In this document: positions 1 to 7,648 of the stretch, piece by piece | How positions within the stretch are numbered: position 1 is the first letter of the stretch | How the letters are laid out: every line of letters begins with the position of its first letter | Source: JBLHKW01 sp047618565 | Lineage (GTDB): Bacteria; Planctomycetota; UBA1135; GCA-002686595 | Reading direction: 5' to 3' | Assembly (NCBI GenBank): GCA_047618565.1 | Contig: JBLHKW010000109.1 | Span: 1-18,344, forward strand | Length of the DNA stretch: 18,344 bases | The notes under the pieces: generated by a model | What the model saw: only the letters and a program-made list of their open reading frames with translations | What the model was told of the DNA's origin: nothing | The model's database searches: none | Translations under genes and position numbers: made by a program

Positions 1-1379
1 GGCTCGAGCGGATCGTTCAGCAGGATCGGCATCAGGCTCAGGCCCTGCATCTCGGGCGGAACGGGCAGGCCGGCGGCCTCGAGGAAAGTGGGCGCGATGT
101 CGATGTTCTGCACCAGATGGGAGTCCACCAGTCCAGGTGAGACCTTGCCTGGCCAGCTGACGATGAGCGGTAAGCGCAGGCTGGGCTCATACATCCAGCG
201 CTTGTCGTACCAGCCGTGCTCGCCGAGGAAGAAGCCTTGATCCGAGGAGTAGACAACGATCGTGTTGTCGTCGAGGTCGTTCGCTTCGAGCCACGCGACG
301 AGGGTCCCGACGGACCTGTCCACGCCCGCGATGCAGCGTAGGTAGTCCTTCACGTAGCGCTGATACTTCCAGCGCACGAGGGCTTCGCCGCGCAGCTCAC
401 CTGACTCGACCCGCGCGGCGAAGCGTTCATTGGAAGGGCCATAGGCAGCGTCCCAGGCGGAGCGCTGCGTGGCGTCCATGCGGCCTTCGACGTTTCCAGC
501 AGCCCGATCCGGCCCATCGAGCTCGATCCCGGTCGTGTCCATTCCCCAATCGGACGGAGGCACCTTGAGGTCGTACCAGAGCCACATGTGCTCGGCGATG
601 CTCATCTCCTGGGTGCGCGCGCCGTCGGCACGGGTCGCGTGATCGTCGAACAGGGTGGCCGGCTCGGGCAGGGACTGGGATGCGTAGAGCGCGTGTTCAT
701 CAGGGCCCGGCATCCAAGAGCGGTGCGGGGCCTTGTGCTGAACCATCAGAAGGAACGGCTCATCCGGATTGCGAACCTGCTCCAGCCAATCGATGGCCAG
801 GTCGGTAATCACTCCGGTCACGTAACCGTCGACGCGCCGACGCTCCACGGTCCCTTCCGTCTTGGGGGCACCCTCGACATAGTTGGGTCCCGGGCGCTCG
901 AAGTCGGGCGCGTAGTACTGGCCCTGGCCAGGTAGGACGTCCCAGTAGTCGAAACCGGTGGGTGTGCTGCGCAGATGCCACTTGCCGATCAGTGCCGTCT
1001 GGTAGCCACTGGCGCGCAGCCGCTTGGGAAAGGTGGTTTGCGAACCGTCGAATACGGACAGGTTGTCGGGTACGCCGTTGAGGTGACTGTGGAGGCCGGT
1101 CAGGATCACGGCGCGCGCCGGAGCACAGATCCCGTTGGTGCAGAAGGCTCGATCGAAGCGCAGTCCGCCCCTGGCCAGAGCATCGATGTTGGGAGTGTGA
1201 GCGTGTTCGGAGATGACCGAGTCGGCGTAGACACCGATGGCCGCGGTGGCGTGGTCATCCGAGTAGATGAAGAGAATGTTCGGGCGAGTCGCCTGGGCAT
1301 CCTGCGGCGAGGAAGGGGACCGCGCGTGGCAGGCGGCCAGAAGGGATGCGCCCAGGATCGTGACGGTGCGGTAGTGCAT
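1..1379 (-). CDS. Sulfatase lipoprotein, type I (formylglycine), 3' end cut by window edge
   Basis: About 459 residues are present; the C-terminus lies beyond base 1. The frame is open from an ATG at 1379 with no stop. The N-terminus has a short hydrophobic stretch ending in the lipobox LAAC (Cys17), so an exported lipoprotein is expected. The alkaline-phosphatase/sulfatase fold begins at RPNILFIYSDDH (residues 32-43), whose Asp pair is the usual calcium ligand. The activation motif CAPAR lies at residues 85-89; its Cys is normally converted to formylglycine by a sulfatase-maturating enzyme. Further family motifs are GKWH near residue 125 and SSDQGFFLGEHGW in the C-terminal half. Family members hydrolyse sulfate esters, often on polysaccharides; the substrate cannot be read here. 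It is probably the last gene seen of the minus-strand operon, 39 bp after the propeller gene. No clear Shine-Dalgarno is visible, which fits translational carry-over. Confidence 0.93.
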   Translation of the reverse strand, partial: MHYRTVTILGASLLAACHARSPSSPQDAQATRPNILFIYSDDHATAAIGVYADSVISEHAHTPNIDALARGGLRFDRAFCTNGICAPARAVILTGLHSHLNGVPDNLSVFDGSQTTFPKRLRASGYQTALIGKWHLRSTPTGFDYWDVLPGQGQYYAPDFERPGPNYVEGAPKTEGTVERRRVDGYVTGVITDLAIDWLEQVRNPDEPFLLMVQHKAPHRSWMPGPDEHALYASQSLPEPATLFDDHATRADGARTQEMSIAEHMWLWYDLKVPPSDWGMDTTGIELDGPDRAAGNVEGRMDATQRSAWDAAYGPSNERFAARVESGELRGEALVRWKYQRYVKDYLRCIAGVDRSVGTLVAWLEANDLDDNTIVVYSSDQGFFLGEHGWYDKRWMYEPSLRLPLIVSWPGKVSPGLVDSHLVQNIDIAPTFLEAAGLPVPPEMQGLSLMPILLNDPLE

Positions 1380-1418
1380 GGGGCTGGCAGGCGGAGAGGG
1401 TGAAGATCTCGGTTACCG

Positions 1419-2843
1419 TCACCGGGGTCGACGGATCAGGGAGTAGTAGGCGCGCGCATCGCGCAGACGAAGGCCCGTCTGCGAGGGCACGTTTGCCGCG
1501 ATCTCGTGCACGAACCCGCTGCGCAGGCCCTCGATCTCCAAGCGCACCGAACGCGCATCGCCGCTCACATGCACCGCAGCCACGTTCAGCTGCGCGCGCT
1601 CAACCTCGTCGCTGCCGTAGGGTTCGTGCAGCAGGTAGGTGTAGCTCTCGACGGTGAAGTTGTCGGGGTCGGATGCCAGATCCCGCTCGAGCGGCTGCGT
1701 GAAGTGCAGCTCGAAGCCGTCCTTGAGCGCAGCTACGCTATGGAAGGCGAAAGGCGTCTCACCCGTCCACGTCACGCGCTGCAAGCCCTCGGTCGAGTTC
1801 CCACGGGAACCCCAGCCACGGTTCGTGCAACCCACGAAGAGCGTTGCATCGCGCCCCCAGGCCAGGCGCAGCACGCCGCTGCGAAAGCCGTCGAGGAACG
1901 GCATGCACGCGCCCTGCCAGTGACCGTCGACCTGCTCGAGACACACGCGAAAGATGGCCGAGTGGTGCTGGTCGCCGACCAGGAGCTGGCCCGTGAAGGG
2001 CCCGAAGCCCCCTTCGGTCGTGTCCCAGAGCATGCCGGCCGGCGACTTGCCCATCTTGTCGTAGGGAAACCAGACGGCGGGCATCTTGAGGCTCGAATGC
2101 TCCGCCGCGACCTCGTGCATGGGTCGGCCGTCCGGGGGCGCAGCGACGGGACCGTAAGGCCACGCCGGTCGCTCGCACGAGAAGATGCCCCAGGGGTGGC
2201 CGTGAAAGTCACCGGGTTCGAGCAGGGCCAGCTTGCTCGCGCCGCACCACTCGCCCTGGTTGTCGGTGTAGAACATCGCGCCCCAGGGACTCTTCTCGAT
2301 TCCGGCGGGAGAGCGCAGTCCGGCACAGGTGGGCAGCATCTCGCCCGCGGGCGAGATGCGCAGGGCGAAGCCGCGCCAATCCGCGCGTCCGAAGGGCTCG
2401 CTGCCAAAGGGCTTGTTGGTCGTGATCCAGAAGTTGCCCTGGTCGTCGAGCCGCGGCCCGAAGTTGTACTCGTGGTAGTTGCCCGAGATGCTCCAGTCGT
2501 CGCAGATCGTTTCGAGCTCGTCGATGCGCCCGTCACCGTCGGTGTCGCGCACGCGCGAGAGTTCGCCGCGCTGAACCACGTAGATCCAGCCGTCGTGCTG
2601 TAGCAGCCCCAACGGCTCGTGCAGGCCTTCCGCGAAGCGCGCGTAGGTCGGTTCGTCCCCGTAGGCCCCGGAGACGATCCACAGCTCACCGCGTCGGGTA
2701 GCCACCATCGGGCGACCGTCAGGGAGCAGCGCCAGTCCGCTTACTTCGAACACCACGTCGTCCGGCGACGACAGGGTCTCGATCGTGTAGGTCGCATCGG
2801 AGAGCTGTCCGATAGCGAGGCTGAGCAAGGCAGCTGCGAACAT
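1419..2843 (-). CDS. Secreted beta-propeller protein, sorbosone/glucose dehydrogenase-like
   Basis: This 474-residue protein resembles the six-bladed propeller family of PQQ sugar dehydrogenases and the 'membrane-bound dehydrogenase' proteins common in planctomycetes and verrucomicrobia. Visible blade-type segments are SGLALLPDGRPMVATRRGELW near the N-terminus, then EPLGLLQHDGWIYVVQRGEL, a DTDGDGRID calcium-loop-like turn near residue 100, and GKSPAGMLWDTTEGGFGPF in the middle. The start at 2843 is preferred: it begins MFAAALLSLAIG, a compact signal peptide, and its ATG overlaps the TGA of the upstream cytochrome gene (TGATG). A longer frame to 2900 is open but would run through the cytochrome 3' end and bury the signal. 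A GGAG lies 11 bases upstream of the ATG. The family normally oxidises sugars or alcohols with PQQ, but substrate and cofactor use are inferred, and many relatives are uncharacterised. The pairing suggests it hands electrons to the neighbouring cytochrome. Confidence 0.85.
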   Translation of the reverse strand: MFAAALLSLAIGQLSDATYTIETLSSPDDVVFEVSGLALLPDGRPMVATRRGELWIVSGAYGDEPTYARFAEGLHEPLGLLQHDGWIYVVQRGELSRVRDTDGDGRIDELETICDDWSISGNYHEYNFGPRLDDQGNFWITTNKPFGSEPFGRADWRGFALRISPAGEMLPTCAGLRSPAGIEKSPWGAMFYTDNQGEWCGASKLALLEPGDFHGHPWGIFSCERPAWPYGPVAAPPDGRPMHEVAAEHSSLKMPAVWFPYDKMGKSPAGMLWDTTEGGFGPFTGQLLVGDQHHSAIFRVCLEQVDGHWQGACMPFLDGFRSGVLRLAWGRDATLFVGCTNRGWGSRGNSTEGLQRVTWTGETPFAFHSVAALKDGFELHFTQPLERDLASDPDNFTVESYTYLLHEPYGSDEVERAQLNVAAVHVSGDARSVRLEIEGLRSGFVHEIAANVPSQTGLRLRDARAYYSLIRRPR

Positions 2844-5659
2844 CACCAGCGGTACTCCAGTTTCAGGTTCGCCACGAAGCCTCGCTCGGCCGGCTTCCAT
2901 TGCGGCAGGACGAGGCGCTCGATTCGGCCATCGATGGTACGCGCCACGATCGGCGCCGCGCCGGCATTTCGGCCGGTCGGGCCGATCACCCGCACCGAGT
3001 ACGAATCCTGCGGTCCGTCGTCGAGCAGGCGCACGCGCACCCCGGGCAGTGCTTCGTCGGCGCGCAGTTCGAGATGGCGCAGCAAGCTGGCTCCGTCGTC
3101 GGCGGGCATCGAGCTGTCGGCGACGGTGATCGGACCGACGCGATAGCGGAAGGTTGGACGCGCCTGTCCATCGTAAGACTGGCCAAGGCGTTGCGGGTCA
3201 TCCTCCGGCCAGGCGCTCAGGGCCGAGGTCAGGATCGCGACCGGCGTGCCACCGGGTAGCTCGATGAAATCGTCGCCAGGGGGCAGCTCGAGCACGCCGG
3301 CGCGCCCTTCCCACGTACCCTTCGCGTTGAAGAACCGACCCGTCCAGATGCGCGCGAGGCGCGAGTGCTGCATGTCGAACGCGATGTGAACGCCCTCGGG
3401 TGAACCCACGAGCATGGTGCGCGGCGACAGGCCTTGCATGAACACGCTGACGGAGCGCGTGCCCCCGTCGGTATCCAGCTCGTAGGCACTGTCGGGGGTC
3501 ACCAGGCCGGGAGGCAGCGGGGCCGTGTCACCCTGGTCGAAGTAGGCCAGAATCGCTGCGGTCTGACGCATGGGGTCGCGCTCGAGAATGTCGACCGGGC
3601 TGCGCCCGTGCTCCCAGAACGACGGCATGCGCGTATTCAGCTGGACCGCCTGCGGGTCGAGCAGGAGCTGGGCGAACCAACCGGGTTGCAGACGATCCTT
3701 CACGTGCATCAGGTCGACCGCCTGAATACCGAGCGACGGAACGTCCATGTAGCGATGACACTGAATACAGCCCAGGCCGTCCTGTGTGCCGACGAGCTGC
3801 CGGCCCGCACGCCGCAGCTCGGGCGTCGCGGGTGGTGCATCCCACGCAAGCGTGCCGTCGACGTCGGCGAATAGGGAGACGAGCGGCTCCACGCGTTCCA
3901 TACCGAAGCGCGGCATGCGCGTCGCCACGTATGGCCGGACGCGATCCCCTTCGAGCAGCACGGCGCGCAACGTATCGGGCAGCAACTTCGAGCCTACACC
4001 CGTGAGGTGCGGGGGGATGCGCCCTTCTTCACCCAGGTCAAAGTCGCCGCTCGGTCGGAAGTGGTCCGCGCGCTCGGGATGCGGACCACCGATTCCGTCG
4101 CGTCGGTGGCAGGCGTAGCAGCGCGAGCGAATGAGGCTGCGCTGGACGCGTTCGGCGTCCGCGAGTGGCTCGCTCATGCCATCCGGGTCGGCAAGCAACG
4201 CGGTCAGTGCACGCCGGTCCGCCGCCGAGAATGAGTAGCGGGGCAGGCCCTCCGCAGGCGAATCGCCAATGCACGCCGCATGGCCCGGAGACAGATCGGA
4301 CAGGCGCGGCGCGCGTGCGCCCTCGTCCGCGTGGCAAACCGCGCACGCGAGCCGCTCGTAGATGGCAGCACCGCGCGCGACGAGCGCGGGCTCGACCGCA
4401 GCCCCATCCGTTCCGCGATAGACCAGCGCAGAGTGTTCGAAGGCCTCGGCCGGGGGCGAGGCCTGCGCGACTCCCGGCCCCTGCCACGTGAGCTCGAGTA
4501 GCTCCCCGCCACTCTCCTCCCAGAACTCCACCCGGATCGCGTGCGCGCCAGCATCGAGCGCATGCGTGTACGAGACCGTCGTGGGGCCGTGCTGCCCGTC
4601 GTTGTCGATCACGCACTCGCCGTCGATCTCGAGCCGCGACCCGTCGTCCGAGGTCAGCTCGAAGGTCCAGTCACCGGCCACAGGGATCCGGATCACGCCC
4701 GTGAAACGCAGGCCAAAGTGATCCTCCGGGTGCTCGGGTAATCCAATCAGGTCCGCGACGACACCATTGTCCGCAGCCTCCAGCACGTCGAAGTCCGGAA
4801 GCTCCGACCCGGAGACCTCGTCGAAGCGTTCGAAGGCCAGGCCCGGAACACCCTGGAAGACACGTTCGCGGCCCAGAGCCTGGTCGCGCAGGAGGTACAC
4901 GCTCAGATCGCGCGCCTCGCGCGGGGTGAGGTCGAAACTCGGCATGCGCCCGTCCGGATCGATGCTCTCAGGATCGAGCAGGTAACCCGTGAGCGAGTCG
5001 ACCGTGTGACGCTCGTCGAGATCGTCGAGCCGCACCGTGACGGCAGCAAAGGTTCCAGGCGTCACGTAGCGTTCGTCGGTCGCGACGAGCTCTGAATGCC
5101 CATCACCGGCGCTCGTGCGCGCCTCCTCCGGTGTGAACCAGTAGGGCAGGTCACTCTCCCAGGCCTCCTCGTAGGGTTCGTGGCACGCAACGCATCCGAT
5201 GGTGTGGAACAGACGTCGGCCGCTCTCGAGGCGCGCTGCGGAGTGGACCGATCGAGCGACGACATCGCCGGGTTCGGAGCGCAGGAAGTGCACCAGCGCC
5301 TTCAACTCGGCCCCATCCAGGGACGAGGTCAGGTCCGGCGCGGGGCCGTGCAGGGCGGGCGTCGCCAGGAAACGCTCCAACCAGTTTCCGGTGGCGCGTG
5401 CGCCGAGGCCGGCCAGCCGCGGCGCACGACGCGGCTCGAGACGGGTCCTGATCAACGCGGGCACCGGGTGGCAGTCGATGCAGCCGGAATCGGCCAGCAA
5501 GAACTCGGCGCGCGGGATCAGGGACTCCATCACGGACAGTTCGTCCATGGGAAGCGCGGGCCCCGCGAGACCGACCGCCAGGAGGACGAAGGGAATCACA
5601 GGGCAGACTGGACGGATATCGGTTGCATGGTGCGCGTGAACACTTCGATGTCGCCCCAC
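2843..5659 (-). CDS. Exported pentaheme c-type cytochrome with PA14 domain
   Basis: 938 residues with five CXXCH haem-binding motifs: C60IDCH, C156VACH, C439AVCH, C514YACH and C631IQCH. Three RMP-type segments (Met 239, 582 and 678) look like distal Met ligands of class I cytochrome c domains. Between the second and third haem sites, residues about 270-395 form a PA14 domain (GDWTFELTSDDGSRLEIDG, then a GAHAIRVEFWEESGG segment), a beta-barrel usually associated with carbohydrate binding. The last ~200 residues are haem-free and probably beta-rich. A hydrophobic segment at residues 21-35 (VIPFVLLAVGLAGPA) is the export signal. The start is uncertain: GTG at 5659 gives a 20-residue basic/His-rich leader, while GTG at 5599 begins directly at the hydrophobic core. 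It overlaps the next gene by one base (TGATG). Likely role: periplasmic or surface electron acceptor for the propeller dehydrogenase (inference). Confidence 0.9.
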   Translation of the reverse strand: MGRHRSVHAHHATDIRPVCPVIPFVLLAVGLAGPALPMDELSVMESLIPRAEFLLADSGCIDCHPVPALIRTRLEPRRAPRLAGLGARATGNWLERFLATPALHGPAPDLTSSLDGAELKALVHFLRSEPGDVVARSVHSAARLESGRRLFHTIGCVACHEPYEEAWESDLPYWFTPEEARTSAGDGHSELVATDERYVTPGTFAAVTVRLDDLDERHTVDSLTGYLLDPESIDPDGRMPSFDLTPREARDLSVYLLRDQALGRERVFQGVPGLAFERFDEVSGSELPDFDVLEAADNGVVADLIGLPEHPEDHFGLRFTGVIRIPVAGDWTFELTSDDGSRLEIDGECVIDNDGQHGPTTVSYTHALDAGAHAIRVEFWEESGGELLELTWQGPGVAQASPPAEAFEHSALVYRGTDGAAVEPALVARGAAIYERLACAVCHADEGARAPRLSDLSPGHAACIGDSPAEGLPRYSFSAADRRALTALLADPDGMSEPLADAERVQRSLIRSRCYACHRRDGIGGPHPERADHFRPSGDFDLGEEGRIPPHLTGVGSKLLPDTLRAVLLEGDRVRPYVATRMPRFGMERVEPLVSLFADVDGTLAWDAPPATPELRRAGRQLVGTQDGLGCIQCHRYMDVPSLGIQAVDLMHVKDRLQPGWFAQLLLDPQAVQLNTRMPSFWEHGRSPVDILERDPMRQTAAILAYFDQGDTAPLPPGLVTPDSAYELDTDGGTRSVSVFMQGLSPRTMLVGSPEGVHIAFDMQHSRLARIWTGRFFNAKGTWEGRAGVLELPPGDDFIELPGGTPVAILTSALSAWPEDDPQRLGQSYDGQARPTFRYRVGPITVADSSMPADDGASLLRHLELRADEALPGVRVRLLDDGPQDSYSVRVIGPTGRNAGAAPIVARTIDGRIERLVLPQWKPAERGFVANLKLEYRW

Positions 5660-5842
5660 AGGGTGGCCACATCGTCAGGATGGATGGAATGAGAAGCCAA
5701 ACCTCCGACGCAGAGTACCGTGAGGGCTCCTGATCCGGGACAGCGAGATGGGAGTCGGCACGGGGCCTGTCGAGTCCCGCGAGCGTGTCGGGACCCCAGG
5801 GACCGGTCGCAGCCGATCTCGCGACGATTCACGATCCACGGC
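5660..5842. other. Spacer between UnbV and cytochrome genes, with a hairpin and a dispersed repeat
   Basis: This 183-bp gap separates two minus-strand genes. It contains the 48-bp repeat listed separately (5678-5725). It also has a 6-bp perfect hairpin, 5774-5779 with 5789-5794 (GTCCCG/CGGGAC, 9-base loop), lying 49 bp past the UnbV stop. No T-run follows the hairpin on the minus strand, so it is at best a weak or Rho-type termination aid. No convincing promoter was found for the cytochrome gene, so whether it is co-transcribed with the UnbV gene is open. Confidence 0.4.
5678..5725 (-). repeat. Dispersed 48-bp repeat, copy A
   Basis: Aligns without gaps to 18253-18300 with 42 of 48 bases matching by hand; similarity continues weakly for about ten bases past 5725. 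The core contains CTCCGACGCAGAG, the copy-B equivalent of which is a perfect CTCCG-acg-CGGAG hairpin. Read on the minus strand both copies encode SRYSASE in one frame, so a degraded coding segment or the end of a mobile element is possible. The family is not recognised. Confidence 0.6.
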
Positions 5843-7369
5843 TCAAGGCGGAGGGGTCGGCAAGGGCCCGCGCGGCAGGGGCGGGAAGGTGCCCTTATTG
5901 ATGATGAGGCGCTGGTTGACCGCCACGTTGGTGAGCGTCGTCGTGTTTCCACTTCGCCATTCCACACTGACTCGCTCGACGATCGTGGCGTCGCCGAGAC
6001 CGAATGAGGCCACCAGGCTGTTGCTCGACTTGAAGCCGATGCCCGCGTGAATCTCGCGGTACTGGGTGCTCGCTCCGGTCTGAACCACGACCCGGGCCCC
6101 TATCGCCTGGGTGTTCGCGTCGTTTCCGAACAACTTGACCTGGAGCCAGTTGTGGTTGTCGTCCTCGTGATTGATGAACAACAGGAGCTGTGTCAACCGG
6201 CCCTCGACCAACATGTCCAGGTCGCCGTCGTTGTCAACGTCTGCCGCGGCCACACAACTCGAGAGGTTCTCCGTCGCGAGGCCGATCTGCGGCGCGACGT
6301 CCACGAGCGGATAGACCTGCTTGTTCTCGTAGATCCGATTGGGCCCATCGTTGCAGACGTACAGATCCAGGTCCGCGTCGTTGTCGTAGTCCAGAAAGAT
6401 GGTCCCCCACCCCGTGAGGTAGGAACCGACCCCGGCCATCTGGGTCGCGTCGACGAAGGTCTTGTCGCCCTGGTTCAGGAGCAGCACGTTCCCGTAGGGC
6501 AGGTTCGTGCAGTAGAAATCCGTATGGCCATTGGCATCCAGATCGCCGACCGCGATCCCCATGCAGGCCACACAGGCCTCCGTGCCGGACGCATCGGTCA
6601 CCTCGACGAACGTCTGCCCTTGGTTTTCCCAGAGGTGGTTCCGCATCTCGGTACAGAATTGCCCCTTGTCGGAGCACAGGTAGAGATCGGGCAGACGATC
6701 ATGGTTGTAGTCCACAAACGTCGCGTGGAAGCTCATTCCCTCCGTCGCCATGTCGATGCCGAGCATCGCTGCGATCTCCTCGAACGTACCGTCGCCGCGA
6801 TTGCGATAGAACAGATTGCCCCCACCGAATTCCTTGCGAATGGTGACGTACAGATCCGGCCACCCATCACCATTGTAGTCTCCCCACGTACTCCCCTGCG
6901 CCGGACCACTGTGGTCGACCCCAGCTTCGGAGGCCACGTCGACGAACTGAAAATCACCGTCATTTCGCAACAACACGCAGGGCGCATCCTTGACGGTGAT
7001 GAACAGATCGAGATCACCGTCCGCGTCGTAGTCGGCGACCGAGATCCCGATGGAATAAGGGAACGCGTTTCCCTCAATACCGTCCGATCGAGCCGTGAAA
7101 TGGCCCATTCCATCGTTCTCGAAGACTCCGATGTAGCCCAGTATATGGCCCACCGCGACGATATCCGGATCGCCGTCCATGTCCAGATCGGCGAACGCGA
7201 TGCCCGATCCGAAGCCGTCGACAGTCGAACCGAACAGGTGGTCCACCCCGCGTACGGCGGCTTCCTCGGTAAAGGGAATGGAATCCTGCGGGGCAGCGGC
7301 GGACGCCAAGCACGGTGCGAGAGCGATCCAGACACTGCAAACGGAATGCCGACATGGGAGAAAACTCAT
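5843..7369 (-). CDS. Exported FG-GAP/VCBS repeat protein with C-terminal UnbV (ASPIC) domain
   Basis: 508 residues from the ATG at 7369. A signal peptide is visible (hydrophobic VWIALAPCLASAAA, likely cleaved near residues 24-27). At least seven calcium-loop segments follow in integrin-type beta-propeller blades: ADLDMDGDPD, ADYDADGDLD, GDYNGDGWPD, VDYNHDRLPD, GDLDANGHTD, LDYDNDADLD and ADVDNDGDLD (residues 60-385). Two are imperfect, lacking a Gly or carrying a replaced Asp. Residues about 405-490 (NHNWLQVKLFG through NQRLIIN) match the ASPIC/UnbV domain. The protein ends in a Pro-rich tail. The start at 7369 is chosen over an open frame to 7414 because it has GAAGG eight bases upstream and a normal-length signal peptide. 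Such proteins are secreted or surface-attached; their function is mostly unknown, with adhesion or carbohydrate contact suggested. It heads the minus-strand cluster. Confidence 0.9.
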   Translation of the reverse strand: MSFLPCRHSVCSVWIALAPCLASAAAPQDSIPFTEEAAVRGVDHLFGSTVDGFGSGIAFADLDMDGDPDIVAVGHILGYIGVFENDGMGHFTARSDGIEGNAFPYSIGISVADYDADGDLDLFITVKDAPCVLLRNDGDFQFVDVASEAGVDHSGPAQGSTWGDYNGDGWPDLYVTIRKEFGGGNLFYRNRGDGTFEEIAAMLGIDMATEGMSFHATFVDYNHDRLPDLYLCSDKGQFCTEMRNHLWENQGQTFVEVTDASGTEACVACMGIAVGDLDANGHTDFYCTNLPYGNVLLLNQGDKTFVDATQMAGVGSYLTGWGTIFLDYDNDADLDLYVCNDGPNRIYENKQVYPLVDVAPQIGLATENLSSCVAAADVDNDGDLDMLVEGRLTQLLLFINHEDDNHNWLQVKLFGNDANTQAIGARVVVQTGASTQYREIHAGIGFKSSNSLVASFGLGDATIVERVSVEWRSGNTTTLTNVAVNQRLIINKGTFPPLPRGPLPTPPP

Positions 7370-7377
7370 TGTCCAAA

Positions 7378-7382
7378 CCTTC
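7378..7382 (-). promoter_or_regulatory. Ribosome binding site deciding the UnbV-protein start
   Basis: Minus-strand GAAGG, eight bases upstream of the ATG at 7369. It favours this start over the upstream in-frame ATG at 7414, which would put a longer, less signal-like leader on the protein. Confidence 0.6.
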
Positions 7383-7413
7383 GAAGTGAACACTGAACTT
7401 GCGCGACCCTTCA

Positions 7414-7442
7414 AGGATACCCGAGAGGTTCATCCTTTTGAA
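7414..7442 (-). promoter_or_regulatory. Possible sigma-70-like promoter for the UnbV-headed cluster
   Basis: On the minus strand TTCAAA (7437-7442) and TATCCT (7414-7419) are separated by 17 bases; each matches four of six consensus positions. A transcript starting near 7407 would have a leader of about 38 bases before the ATG at 7369. It lies in the 279-bp divergent region shared with the plus-strand gene at 7649, for which no clear promoter was found. Planctomycete promoters are poorly defined, so this is tentative. Confidence 0.3.
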
Positions 7443-7648
7443 GTGCACGACCTACGTCCGCAGGTCCTCGAGCCTGCTCGCCATTCAGAACGTCGCGGAC
7501 TCGCTGTGCAGGACGCGTGACCCGCTGAACGGAGCGATGCTCCAGGCTGAGCCCGCGGACACCGACGGAGAGGAGCGAATGCACCGGTTTTTCGAACATG
7601 GGAAAGCGGAGAGTAAACCTCCAACCATCGCCGGGCCGATGAAGAGCC

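Noticed and set aside
1506..2603. Long plus-strand frame (365 codons) antisense to the propeller gene
   Set aside because: It is a shadow frame of a GC-rich coding region; no motifs, and the minus-strand gene is well supported.
5596..5967. Minus-strand frame of 123 codons in the spacer
   Set aside because: Its first third lies out of frame inside the UnbV gene, the composition is Arg/Pro/Ser-rich and repeat copy A makes up part of it. Only the last ~25 residues look protein-like, which is not enough for a gene call.
6047..7396. Long plus-strand frame (449 codons) antisense to the UnbV gene
   Set aside because: It mirrors the Asp-rich calcium loops (GTC/GAC codons giving Val/Asp runs); no independent evidence of coding.
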